A model generated the notes under the pieces. The model was given only the letters and a program-made list of their open reading frames with translations, did no database searches and had not been told where the DNA came from. Positions 8,228 to 15,672 of a stretch of DNA of 38,282 bases are shown one piece after another (position 1 is the stretch's first letter; each line of letters begins with the position of its first letter). Made by a program: the position numbers and the translations under genes. Location: assembly GCA_019241085.1 (NCBI GenBank), contig JAFAXH010000001.1, positions 1 through 38,282 of the forward strand, read 5' to 3'. The DNA is from Verrucomicrobiota bacterium. Its GTDB lineage: Bacteria > Verrucomicrobiota > Verrucomicrobiia > Chthoniobacterales > SZAS-18.

Positions 8228-9220
8228 ATGAAGAATTTCCTGAAGCCGCTGCTGCTCCCGATCTGCGCGCTCGCTGCCACTGCCGTCACCGCCCGCGCGC
8301 AGGCTCCCGTGCCCTCGCCCGTATCTGCTTCGTCCTCGCTCGCCTCGGCGCCCACGCCCGGCGCGGCCAATAATAATACCACCGCCCCGCTGCCACCGCC
8401 GCCGACTCCGTCCGTTCCGGCTGACGGCGGCACCACTCCAGCGCCGAGCAAAGCCGTCTGGAGCGAGGTGCGCGTCAATGGACCCTACATTGCCATGACG
8501 TTTGACGACGGACCCAGCGCGGCACTCACGCCGGGGCTGCTCGATTTGCTCAAACAAAAAGGCGTTCACGTCACCTTCTTTGTTCTCGGTTCGCTGGCCA
8601 AGGATCATCCGGAAATCCTCCGCCGCGCCGTGGCCGAGGGACACGAGATCGCCAACCATTCCTGGGATCATCCGAACCTCGGCAAAATGCCCGACGAATC
8701 TGTCAGCTCCCAATTGAATCGCACCAAGGACATCATCACCGCCGCCACCGGCAAACCGTGCGACCTGCTCCGTCCGCCCTACGGCAGCATGACGGCCTTG
8801 CAACGTCATTGGTTCCATGACCAGCTCGGCTACAAGATCATCCTCTGGTCGGTCGATCCACTCGATTGGAAGGATCACAATCCCAGCTTGATCACGCGGC
8901 GACTCGTCGATGGCGCGCGGCCGGGCAGCATCATGCTGGCGCATGACATCCACAAAACCACAATCGAGGCGATGCCCGCCGTGCTCGACGAACTGCTGGC
9001 AAAAGGCTTCAAATTTGTCACCGTCAGCGAACTGCTCGCGATGGAACTGCCGCCGGACCCGAAGAAAGCCAGCAGCAGCAGCCCGAGCCGCCCGCCGCGT
9101 CCGTCGCTTGCGCCGGGCGTGCCCGCTACGATCAACGGCTCGGTCGAGCCGATGCCCGGTCCAACGCCCGCGCTGCCGGCTGCCGCGCCCAGCCCCAGCG
9201 CGACGCCGAAACGCAATTAG
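8228..9220 (+). CDS. Secreted NodB-type polysaccharide deacetylase
   Basis: Carbohydrate esterase family 4 enzyme that should remove N-acetyl or O-acetyl groups from a cell-envelope or environmental glycan outside the cytoplasm. The start is the ATG at 8228, which opens a clear signal peptide (MKNFLKPLLLPICALAATAV, cleavage likely after ARA). A Pro/Ala/Ser linker of about 55 residues follows. The NodB motifs are in order and intact: TFDDGPS (motif 1), HSWDHPN (motif 2, metal-binding His pair), RPPYGS (motif 3), VDPLDW (motif 4) and IMLAHDIH (motif 5). The C-terminal 60 residues are Pro/Ala/Ser-rich and look disordered. The substrate cannot be read from the sequence. Including the tail, the 330 residues are longer than the bare domain. 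Confidence 0.93.
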   Translation: MKNFLKPLLLPICALAATAVTARAQAPVPSPVSASSSLASAPTPGAANNNTTAPLPPPPTPSVPADGGTTPAPSKAVWSEVRVNGPYIAMTFDDGPSAALTPGLLDLLKQKGVHVTFFVLGSLAKDHPEILRRAVAEGHEIANHSWDHPNLGKMPDESVSSQLNRTKDIITAATGKPCDLLRPPYGSMTALQRHWFHDQLGYKIILWSVDPLDWKDHNPSLITRRLVDGARPGSIMLAHDIHKTTIEAMPAVLDELLAKGFKFVTVSELLAMELPPDPKKASSSSPSRPPRPSLAPGVPATINGSVEPMPGPTPALPAAAPSPSATPKRN

Positions 9221-9284
9221 AGTCACGAACCCCGAGACGACCGGCAGGTGACCGCGACAGGAGCCTCGGTCCACTTTCTTTCCC

Positions 9285-10886
9285 ATGTCCGTTCCGGTCG
9301 ATCCGCGCGCCTCCATCGGCGATGAAGCGCTGGAATTGCGCGCGCAACTCGGCACGGCGCTCTTTGCGCTGAGCACATGGGTGGCCTCGGCGGGCCACGC
9401 GCCGGCCGCGACTTTGCGCACGCTGCAAAGCTTGCAGGGGCCGTTGCACGAGCCGTTTCTCCTGCTCGCCGTGGGCGAGGCGCAAGCGGGCCGAAGCCTG
9501 CTGCTCCAGGCGCTCTTCGCCCGCGAGTTTTGCGTGGCCGAGGCGGATAAAATCCAGGTCTATCAATACGGCGAAGCCTCGCGCGTGGCGGCCGTCTCGC
9601 CCGGGGTCGAGGAACGGTTTCTGCCGCTCCCGTTCCTGCGCAGTTTTCACCTCGTCGAGCCGCCGGGGACGAACGCGCTCAGCGCGGAGCAGGAGCAGGC
9701 GCTCGTCGAGCGTTTCGCGCCGCGCGCCGACGCCATTTTCTTTGTCTTCAACTGCGACGATCCGTGGGGCGAATCGCCTTGGAGTCTGCTGGAGAAATTC
9801 CAGCCGCGCTGGCTGAAAAACGTCCTTTTTGTCCTCCAGCAAACCGACCTGCGCAGCGCGCGGGAGATCCAGACCACCATCGGCCACCTGCGCCAGAACG
9901 CCATTGCGCGCTGCGGCGTGGCCTTTCCCATTTTCGCGGTCTCGGCAAAAAAAGCGTGGCTGGCCAAGACCAGCGGCATCGACAAGGAACGGCTCTGGAC
10001 GGACAGCGGGTTCGCGTCCTTGGAAAAACAAATTTCCACCACGCTCGGCGCCGGCGAAAACCGCCGTGAAAAGCTGCGGCAGATTGCCCACACCGCGCGG
10101 AGCATCCTACGCGACCTCACCGAATCCGTGCGCCAGGCCGAGGCGGCGATTGCCCCGGACCGCACCCGGCTGGCCAGCCTGCGCGACACCGTTGCCCGGC
10201 TCCGCCAGAGCAGCATCAGCCGGGTGCAAGGCTACCTGCGCAAGGTCGAAAAAGCGTGCGACAACATTGAGCGCGAGGGCAGGGGATTGCTCCGCGCCCG
10301 GCTGCGGCCGTGGCACACGCTCGCCCTGGCTTTCACGCGGCGCAAAGGCTGGCTCGACGGCTTTCAAAAAGAGATCGAAACCCGGCTGCAAGCGACGCTC
10401 GCCGAACGCTCCGAGCACGTCGCCGAGTTGTTGGAAAACGAGCTGCACCTCGCGTGGAACGAGTTTCAGGAACAGCTCCGCGGCGACGCGGGAAAGGCGG
10501 CGCATCCCGCTGCGGCCAGCTTCGTTTTTCCCCGCGCACAATTCGTCGAGGAAGCGCAACGCGCCGTGGCCGCGCAAATGAGCGACGGCGCGAACTTTGG
10601 CGCGCGACTGGAGGAGCACCTTGGCGAAACCGGCGCGTTCGGCTCGCGCCAGCCGCTCCTCGCCGCCTACCACGACGCGATGATCCGGAAGCGTGCGCGC
10701 TTTGCCAACGTGATGGGCGACATGGCGCTGCAAGCCATCGAGAAATTTTATCAAGAACTTGCCGGCAGCTATCAGCAGTTGGCCGCGCGTTGCCAGACGC
10801 ACACGGCGCGCTACGGACCGCTCTCGGACGGGGCAAAAACGCTGGAGAAAAATTTTGAAAACATCCTCGCCCGGCTGGCGGCGTGA
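9285..10886 (+). CDS. Dynamin-like GTPase-fold protein with degenerate nucleotide site
   Basis: A 533-residue protein with the plan of bacterial dynamin-like proteins: an N-terminal G-domain-like half (about 50-265) and a long helical, charged C-terminal half (about 270-533). The P-loop position reads GEAQAGRS (64-71) where GxxxxGKS/T is expected, so the lysine is Arg70. The DTPG-like motif reads EPPGTN (125-130) and the NKxD motif reads QQTD (185-188). Three of the guanine-nucleotide motifs are thus altered in their key residues, and it may bind nucleotide weakly or not at all. No membrane segment is clear. It follows the deacetylase by 64 bp and converges on the FAD gene with a 9-bp gap. 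The fold call is inferred from motif spacing and neighbouring hydrophobic strands. Confidence 0.7.
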   Translation: MSVPVDPRASIGDEALELRAQLGTALFALSTWVASAGHAPAATLRTLQSLQGPLHEPFLLLAVGEAQAGRSLLLQALFAREFCVAEADKIQVYQYGEASRVAAVSPGVEERFLPLPFLRSFHLVEPPGTNALSAEQEQALVERFAPRADAIFFVFNCDDPWGESPWSLLEKFQPRWLKNVLFVLQQTDLRSAREIQTTIGHLRQNAIARCGVAFPIFAVSAKKAWLAKTSGIDKERLWTDSGFASLEKQISTTLGAGENRREKLRQIAHTARSILRDLTESVRQAEAAIAPDRTRLASLRDTVARLRQSSISRVQGYLRKVEKACDNIEREGRGLLRARLRPWHTLALAFTRRKGWLDGFQKEIETRLQATLAERSEHVAELLENELHLAWNEFQEQLRGDAGKAAHPAAASFVFPRAQFVEEAQRAVAAQMSDGANFGARLEEHLGETGAFGSRQPLLAAYHDAMIRKRARFANVMGDMALQAIEKFYQELAGSYQQLAARCQTHTARYGPLSDGAKTLEKNFENILARLAA

Positions 10887-10895
10887 GCGCGCTGC

Positions 10896-12098
10896 TTAGC
10901 GCACCACCTTTGCCGTCAACATGCGCAAAATCCCCGGTCGATGTTGCGCCAGTGCCAGCGCCCACTCGGCCAGTCGCGGATGGAGCACTGCGGCGCGCGC
11001 CAGTCGATTAACCCAAAGCCGGCCGCGCGCCTGATAAAGCCGCCGGTGTGCGCGGGCGTAATCGTGCGCCGCCTGCGCCGTCGCACACTCGCCGCGCGCC
11101 GCGCGCACGATGGCCGCCGCGGCCAGCTCGCCGGAGATCAACGCGTAGTAAATTCCCTCGCCGGTGAACGGCTCGACCACGCGCGCGGCGTCGCCCACGA
11201 GAAACACGCCGCTCGACCGCGCGGGCGGCCGGGCGGGCGCGCGGTCGAGCGGCGCGATGGTGCGCCATGCGGCCCAGTCGGTGGGAAGCCCGAACTCCGC
11301 CTGCGCCCAGCGTTTCAACTCCTCCAGCCGCGCCGGCGCGCCGACGAGCGACAGGTTCAATTCGCCATTGCCCACCGGCGCCAACCCGCCGTAGGCAGAG
11401 CCGCCGCCGGGGAACCAGCGCATCTGCACCAAGCCAGCGGCGAGGAACTCGGGCGGGCAGCATTCGTGCGGCGCGTGGGTCTGCAAGCCGACGCGATTCG
11501 GCGCGTTTGTGCCGTTTTTCGCCAGCATCCCGGCCCAGCGCGCCACCGCGGAATTACGCCCATCGGCGGCGACGAGAAACCGGGCGCGCGTCGTGGCGGC
11601 GTTTCCGTTTTCGCCGCGATGCGCCAGGTTGAAATTACCGCCGCCCGCCGCGTCGTTCCAGACGCGCGTAACGGGTGCCTCTTGTGTCACGTCGGCGCCG
11701 AGAGCTTCGGCGCGGGCGAGCAAGTGCGCGTCGAGCAGGCTCCGCTTCACGGTAATTTCCCCGTGTTCCGCATCCGTTGCCGGGAGCGAAAAACGCACCC
11801 GTCGGCCGCGTGCGCTCAGGAACTCGACCTCACGCAGCCGGACGTGCGGCAGCGCGCGCAGCGAGTCGTTTATCCCAAGCCGGCGAAAGACCGGCCAGCA
11901 ATCGGGATTGAGGCAATCTCCACAGACTTTTTCACGCGGAAATCTCGCTCGCTCGATCACGCGAACGCGCAACCCCGCGAGCGCGAGAAACGCCGCGCAA
12001 CTCGCCCCCGCCGGCCCGGCACCGACCACCGCGACATCGTAGCATGGGACGTCGTCAGAGAGAGGAGAATGCGTCGCCGCGGTTGTCACAGCGCACAC
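10896..12098 (-). CDS. FAD-dependent oxidoreductase (geranylgeranyl-reductase-like)
   Basis: Flavoprotein of about 400 residues from the NAD(P)/FAD-dependent class that includes geranylgeranyl reductases, FixC and flavin monooxygenases. The FAD-binding Rossmann motif is VVGAGPAGAS near residues 24-33. VCGDCLNP near 58-65 resembles the CGxGL/P segment of geranylgeranyl reductases. The second FAD motif is FLVGDAARVVEPFTGEGI in the C-terminal third. The halogenase WxWxIP motif is absent. The start is a GTG at 12098; a second in-frame GTG three codons inside is possible. The substrate is not predictable, and membrane isoprenoids or polyketide-like aromatics are family possibilities. No pathway partner is adjacent. 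It converges on the dynamin-like gene, and the tRNA gene lies 34 bp upstream. Confidence 0.87.
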   Translation of the reverse strand: MCAVTTAATHSPLSDDVPCYDVAVVGAGPAGASCAAFLALAGLRVRVIERARFPREKVCGDCLNPDCWPVFRRLGINDSLRALPHVRLREVEFLSARGRRVRFSLPATDAEHGEITVKRSLLDAHLLARAEALGADVTQEAPVTRVWNDAAGGGNFNLAHRGENGNAATTRARFLVAADGRNSAVARWAGMLAKNGTNAPNRVGLQTHAPHECCPPEFLAAGLVQMRWFPGGGSAYGGLAPVGNGELNLSLVGAPARLEELKRWAQAEFGLPTDWAAWRTIAPLDRAPARPPARSSGVFLVGDAARVVEPFTGEGIYYALISGELAAAAIVRAARGECATAQAAHDYARAHRRLYQARGRLWVNRLARAAVLHPRLAEWALALAQHRPGILRMLTAKVVR

Positions 12099-12132
12099 GG
12101 TAAGCGGGGGTGGGGAGTTGCCAAGATGCCCG

Positions 12133-12205
12133 TGGAGGTAAGGGGATTCGAACCCCTGGCCTCTTCATTGCGAACGAAGCGCTCTACCAACTGAGCTATA
12201 CCCCC
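12133..12205 (-). tRNA. tRNA-Ala (anticodon CGC)
   Basis: The 73-nt minus-strand sequence folds into a full cloverleaf. The acceptor is GGGGGTA/TACCTCC with discriminator A. The D arm is GCTC/GAGC with AGTTGGTA, the anticodon stem is CTTCG/TGAAG with loop TTCGCAA, and the T arm is AGGGG-TTCGAAT-CCCCT. The anticodon is CGC, reading GCG. The acceptor stem holds the G3:U70 wobble pair that marks alanine tRNAs, which supports the call independently. The 3' CCA is not encoded. A partial second copy of its 5' half lies at 12843-12877. Confidence 0.96.
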
Positions 12206-12365
12206 AAGATGCTGGCGTCGGACTGGCTGCAACGGGAACCTTTTTTCGGGCAATCCCGCCGTTGTCCGTCCGTCCGTTGAATCCGAGAACGGCGCTTACT
12301 ATGCACGCTTCCAAAATCGTGGCAAAGAATTTCGCCATCGTCCATTTTTGGGACGTAGCGACACT

Positions 12366-12836
12366 TTATTCTGCCTTCGCCGGGCGCAACGCGATTTCAT
12401 ATTCCCGCGCCACGGCAATCTGGCTCACGCCGACGGACTCGCCGTTATCTCCGAACCGCGGCAGACGATCCTGCGGAACGTGGATCGGCGCATCCTTTCG
12501 CAGCGGCAGAATTTTGAGCGCGATGCCTTTTTCAAATACCTCCGGCGCGAATCGGCGCAGGCCGATCTCCCACGGACGACCGAAATAAAAATCGTCGTCG
12601 ATGAGCTGGTCGCCGATGCAGGCGCGGGCGATGCCGCCAGTGTTGTAGATTTGAAGAAAGGTCTCATCCAGCCTGTCATGCTATAAAGCGGCACAGCGAA
12701 GCCGATCTCACGCGCAATTTTCTTGAGTGTTAGAATGTGCTTGACGTCGCGGGTAAGCTTGTTTTCAAGCTGGATGCCGATCAGCAATTGAACACCAAGG
12801 TCTCCCTTTGTTCCCAGAGGACAGAAAACATTCGTT
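12366..12836 (-). pseudogene. Deleted and frameshifted GH35 beta-galactosidase remnant
   Basis: Two pieces of one glycosidase survive in different frames. The upstream piece (about 12665-12836) reads LIGIQLENKL, then HILTLKKIAREIGF and VPLYSMTGW, which matches the catalytic-domain segment of GH35 enzymes (family: IGVQLENE...PLYT.TGW). At about 12660 it jumps frame to the C-terminal piece, which reads ETFLQIYNTGGIARACIGDQ, LIDDDFYFGRPWEIGLRRFA, ILPLRKDAPI and ends at TAA 12366-12368. The hundreds of residues that should lie between are missing, and the N-terminus is absent. The ENE acid/base motif reads ENK, so the catalytic Glu is lost as well. This is a clear dead gene. Its 5' boundary falls next to the partial tRNA copy. 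Confidence 0.8.
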
Positions 12837-12842
12837 GCAACT

Positions 12843-12877
12843 CATGGCGAACGAAGCGCTCTATCAACAGGGTTATA
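12843..12877 (-). repeat. Partial tRNA-Ala duplicate (candidate att remnant)
   Basis: These 35 bp match 12166-12200, the anticodon arm to D-arm side of the tRNA-Ala gene, at 30 of 35 positions and in the same orientation. The 17-bp core GCGAACGAAGCGCTCTA is identical (12847-12863 versus 12170-12186). No complete tRNA can be folded here. The two copies bracket the GH35 remnant, as expected if an element once integrated in the tRNA gene and later decayed. A simple local duplication is the alternative. Confidence 0.7.
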
Positions 12878-12986
12878 ATCACGCTGCCGCAGTCCTGACA
12901 CTACGGAAAGGCCATTGTAGCGCGGGTGCCTGATTGATCTGATCTCTAAGCTTTAGAGCTGGAACATCTGTTACTATTCAATGAGA
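12878..12986. other. Non-coding spacer after the papain-like gene
   Basis: This stretch lies between the protease stop and the tRNA duplicate, and no coding frame is supported. It contains the palindrome CTCTAA-GCT-TTAGAG at 12944-12958, about 30 bp downstream of the protease stop on the minus strand. That could be a weak terminator hairpin, but no T tract follows it. The other large gene-free part, 12206-12365, shows nothing I can name. Confidence 0.4.
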
Positions 12987-15191
12987 TCAAGCCGCGCGGG
13001 TCGGGTCGTCGTTTTCACCAGAGGTTGATTCATTCTCCTCCACTGCGCTGCTGTCAGCTTCAGCTTCGGTTACTTCTGACGAGGAGCCTTCCTCCCTGCT
13101 TTCAGTCTCTGCTATGTTTTCGTCAGCCACATTACAGGAGGATTCTTCATCTGCCACCGGCGCACTCTCCTCGTCGCCGGTGGAGTTGCTTTCTTCGATT
13201 TCCTGAGTGGCGGCGTCATCAGCCGGTGGCTCTGCTTCGGATTCAGCTTCCGCCGGCGCGACATCCTCGTTCGATTCCGCGCCGGAGTTTTCTTCTGAAG
13301 TAGCATCCTGGGTATCGGTTACCATCTCTGCTTGCGCATTAGTCGTTGCATCCGACTCCTGTTCCGTCACCGAGGAAGAGGGATCATCCGCTCCGTCAGG
13401 ATTTTCCTCCTTGTTGTTGTCGGCAGGCGCAAGGTTCGCATCGCCAGCGTCCAGGTCTTGCGAAGGCGGCGGAGGTTCCTCGGTGGAATCCTCCTCCGAC
13501 ACGGGCGTTTCGTCGGTCGGCGTCGGAGCGGCCTCGTCCGGTGGTGCGAGCAGGTCGGCCACGTCGAAGTGTTTCAGTTTATCAAAATTTCCCTGCTCGA
13601 CGTGGTCCTCGTATTGCCGCAACTCATCAGGCTTATCCTCGTGATACTCGGGCAGCGCATGATCGGCCGGATCCGGCGGAATGTCGGCGTAATCGCTTGG
13701 CGGACGCGGGTTCGTGTCAAAGCTCACGCCGCGGCCGTCGTTTGTCACCGGCTGGTTATCGTGGCCCCAGGCGTCCTGCGGCGCGGGAATCTGCTCGCAC
13801 GGCACGAAGATCCAACTATCCCGAAACCCAAGCTGCTCACTCATCAGGTAGTTGTATGGCATGTAACAGTAGCCTTTGTCGCCCCAGTCCGTGCCCCACG
13901 AATTGCGCACGATGAAAACCTGCTCGCTGTCTGAGTAACCAACGCAGCACATCGAGTGCGCGCCATGGTCACGACGCGTGAGCTCCTGCGGGTCGGGCAT
14001 GGGCACCACGCCGCCGCGCTGCGTGCAAGTGTCGAAGGAGTTGAACAACTTGCAGCCAAACACGATCGGATGCCCTTCCGCCAGGCAGTGCCGCCAGTCG
14101 TCGAGCTTTTGCTGCACGAGCTGCTTTTCCTTGATCTTGAAATGCGTCGCCTCCTCGAAGGACGCGCCGTTGGGCCGGGTCGTCACCAGCCGCGGCTCGT
14201 AGGGCCACGTCCGCTCCGCGCAGGCACCGAAGCTTTCCAGGCCTTCCATCGCGAATTGGATCACGCTGCCGGCGTCGCTATCCTGCTCGTGATTGCGCCA
14301 GCGGGCGTTGTAATAGATGAACAGCCGGCTCACATCGTAATCCTGCTGCGTGTGCCGCTTGACCCAATATTCGTAAGCGCCGGCCACGGCATTGGCGGTG
14401 CAGGACATCAGTTGCCCTTGGTCTTCCACGGCGGTGAAATATCCGCGTAAATCCACGCGCGACGGCAACGCGTTGGGATTGACCGTCGGATCGGTCGGCC
14501 GGAAGACCGGTGCGTTCGGGTCCGGCTGCATCGGCCGGTAGCCGCTGTTCCAGGCGGCGACGATGCGCGCCGCCTGCAAAGCGATGTCGGCCAATTGGCC
14601 ACTCGCTGCCATCGCACTCAAAGTTGACCCGGCCGCAGCCAGAAACCGTCCCATGCGCGCAGCTCGGGTCACGGGCGGCGGCGCGGGCGGCGCGTCGATT
14701 TGTGGTGGTTCCTGCGGCACGTTGGCCGGAGGCAGCGAGGAGGGTGGCGCCGATGGTTGCTGCGGATACAGCACGCGCAATGGCTCCCAGGCATTCATTC
14801 CCAATCGCCACCCGAGGTCGTCGGGCAACACGGCGCCCGCCGCCAGCCACGTCCGCAACTGAGCCTCCGCGTAAGGTCCGTAGCGCCCACCGCCGCGGCT
14901 GAGATAAATGCTCGCCTCGGTCGGCGGAAGTTCCGGCGTGGGTGTTGGCGGGGGCGTCACCGCAGGCAGGGGTGGGGGAACCGCCGGCACGGTGGTCGGC
15001 GAAGATGGCATCGGCGGAGGGGGAAAGAGCACGCGCAACGGCTGCCACAGCGCGGGTTGCGATCCCGCGCCGCCGCCCTCGCGCCAGCCGAGGTCGTCGT
15101 AAGAAACGGTCCCCGCCAGCAGCCACGCCGCGATCGCGGCGTCGGGATAAGGACCAAAGCGCGTGTTGTTTCGCCAGAGATAAATGCCCAT
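12987..15191 (-). CDS. Papain-like cysteine protease with two GYF_2 domains and an acidic tail
   Basis: A 734-residue protein with four parts. Two GYF_2 (DUF4339) modules lie at about 1-57 and 93-142, each with YLxRxxxRxGPY...LAAG...DDLGWR...PLRVL. Pro-rich linkers follow each. A C1A papain-like catalytic domain spans about 243-465, with oxyanion Gln260 and Cys264 (QGQLMSCTANA), His412 (DHGAHSMCCVGY) and Asn430 (RNSWGTDWG). The last 250 residues are a low-complexity Glu/Asp/Ser/Thr tail. No signal peptide opens the ATG start at 15191, so a cytoplasmic protease is likely unless exported by an unusual route. GYF_2 modules are thought to mediate protein contacts. It is the last gene of a minus-strand row, 19 bp after yjbQ. 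The tail looks lower in GC than the rest. The target is unknown. Confidence 0.9.
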   Translation of the reverse strand: MGIYLWRNNTRFGPYPDAAIAAWLLAGTVSYDDLGWREGGGAGSQPALWQPLRVLFPPPPMPSSPTTVPAVPPPLPAVTPPPTPTPELPPTEASIYLSRGGGRYGPYAEAQLRTWLAAGAVLPDDLGWRLGMNAWEPLRVLYPQQPSAPPSSLPPANVPQEPPQIDAPPAPPPVTRAARMGRFLAAAGSTLSAMAASGQLADIALQAARIVAAWNSGYRPMQPDPNAPVFRPTDPTVNPNALPSRVDLRGYFTAVEDQGQLMSCTANAVAGAYEYWVKRHTQQDYDVSRLFIYYNARWRNHEQDSDAGSVIQFAMEGLESFGACAERTWPYEPRLVTTRPNGASFEEATHFKIKEKQLVQQKLDDWRHCLAEGHPIVFGCKLFNSFDTCTQRGGVVPMPDPQELTRRDHGAHSMCCVGYSDSEQVFIVRNSWGTDWGDKGYCYMPYNYLMSEQLGFRDSWIFVPCEQIPAPQDAWGHDNQPVTNDGRGVSFDTNPRPPSDYADIPPDPADHALPEYHEDKPDELRQYEDHVEQGNFDKLKHFDVADLLAPPDEAAPTPTDETPVSEEDSTEEPPPPSQDLDAGDANLAPADNNKEENPDGADDPSSSVTEQESDATTNAQAEMVTDTQDATSEENSGAESNEDVAPAEAESEAEPPADDAATQEIEESNSTGDEESAPVADEESSCNVADENIAETESREEGSSSEVTEAEADSSAVEENESTSGENDDPTRAA

Positions 15192-15210
15192 GCCAGGATC
15201 AGATCAACGC

Positions 15211-15630
15211 TCAAATTCCCAGCACCGCGACGACCAGCGAACGCCGGTGTGGAGCGGTGCGATGTTCAAAAAGGTAGATGCCCTGCCAGGTGCCCAGCGT
15301 CAACGCGCCGGCGCGCACGGGCACGCTCTCGCTCGTGCGGGTGAGCACCATCCGCAGGTGGCTCGGCATGTCGTCCGGACCTTCGGCCGTGTGCGTGAAA
15401 TACGGCGCGTCTTCCGGCACCAGCCGGCGGAAAAATTCCTCCAGATCGACGCGCGCCGAGGGGTCGGCGTTTTCGTAGATGATGAGGCTCGCGCTCGTGT
15501 GCCGCACCAGCACGGTCGCCAGCCCTTCGCGCACCCCGGCGCGACGCACGGCTGCGGCGACCTGGTCGGTGATTTCGTAGGTGCCCTTGCCACGGGTCGG
15601 CACCGTCAATTCCTCGGTGAATGCAAGCAT
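15211..15630 (-). CDS. yjbQ: YjbQ/UPF0047 family protein
   Basis: Small single-domain protein of 139 residues. The UPF0047 fold is known from structures, and some members have weak thiamine-phosphate synthase activity, but the physiological role is unsettled. Family marks are RHTSASLIIYENADP (about 43-57), the THTAEGPDDMPSHLRM metal-site region (about 79-94), and the closing LGTWQGIYLFEHR. The usual DNA-AHL segment reads DDMPSHL here, which keeps the His. The start is the ATG at 15630, 42 bp after the serine hydrolase stop, and the stop lies 19 bp before the papain-like gene. All four genes of this row are on the minus strand and close together, but their functions have no obvious link. Confidence 0.92.
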   Translation of the reverse strand: MLAFTEELTVPTRGKGTYEITDQVAAAVRRAGVREGLATVLVRHTSASLIIYENADPSARVDLEEFFRRLVPEDAPYFTHTAEGPDDMPSHLRMVLTRTSESVPVRAGALTLGTWQGIYLFEHRTAPHRRSLVVAVLGI

Positions 15631-15672
15631 CGCACCTCGTCGCCGCGCCCTGCCGCGCTGGCAAGTCGGTTT

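Noticed and set aside
12262-12686. Two plus-strand frames in the gene-free region after the tRNA
   Set aside because: The minus strand of the same stretch reads as GH35 pieces with family motifs, so the plus-strand frames are shadows of the dead gene.
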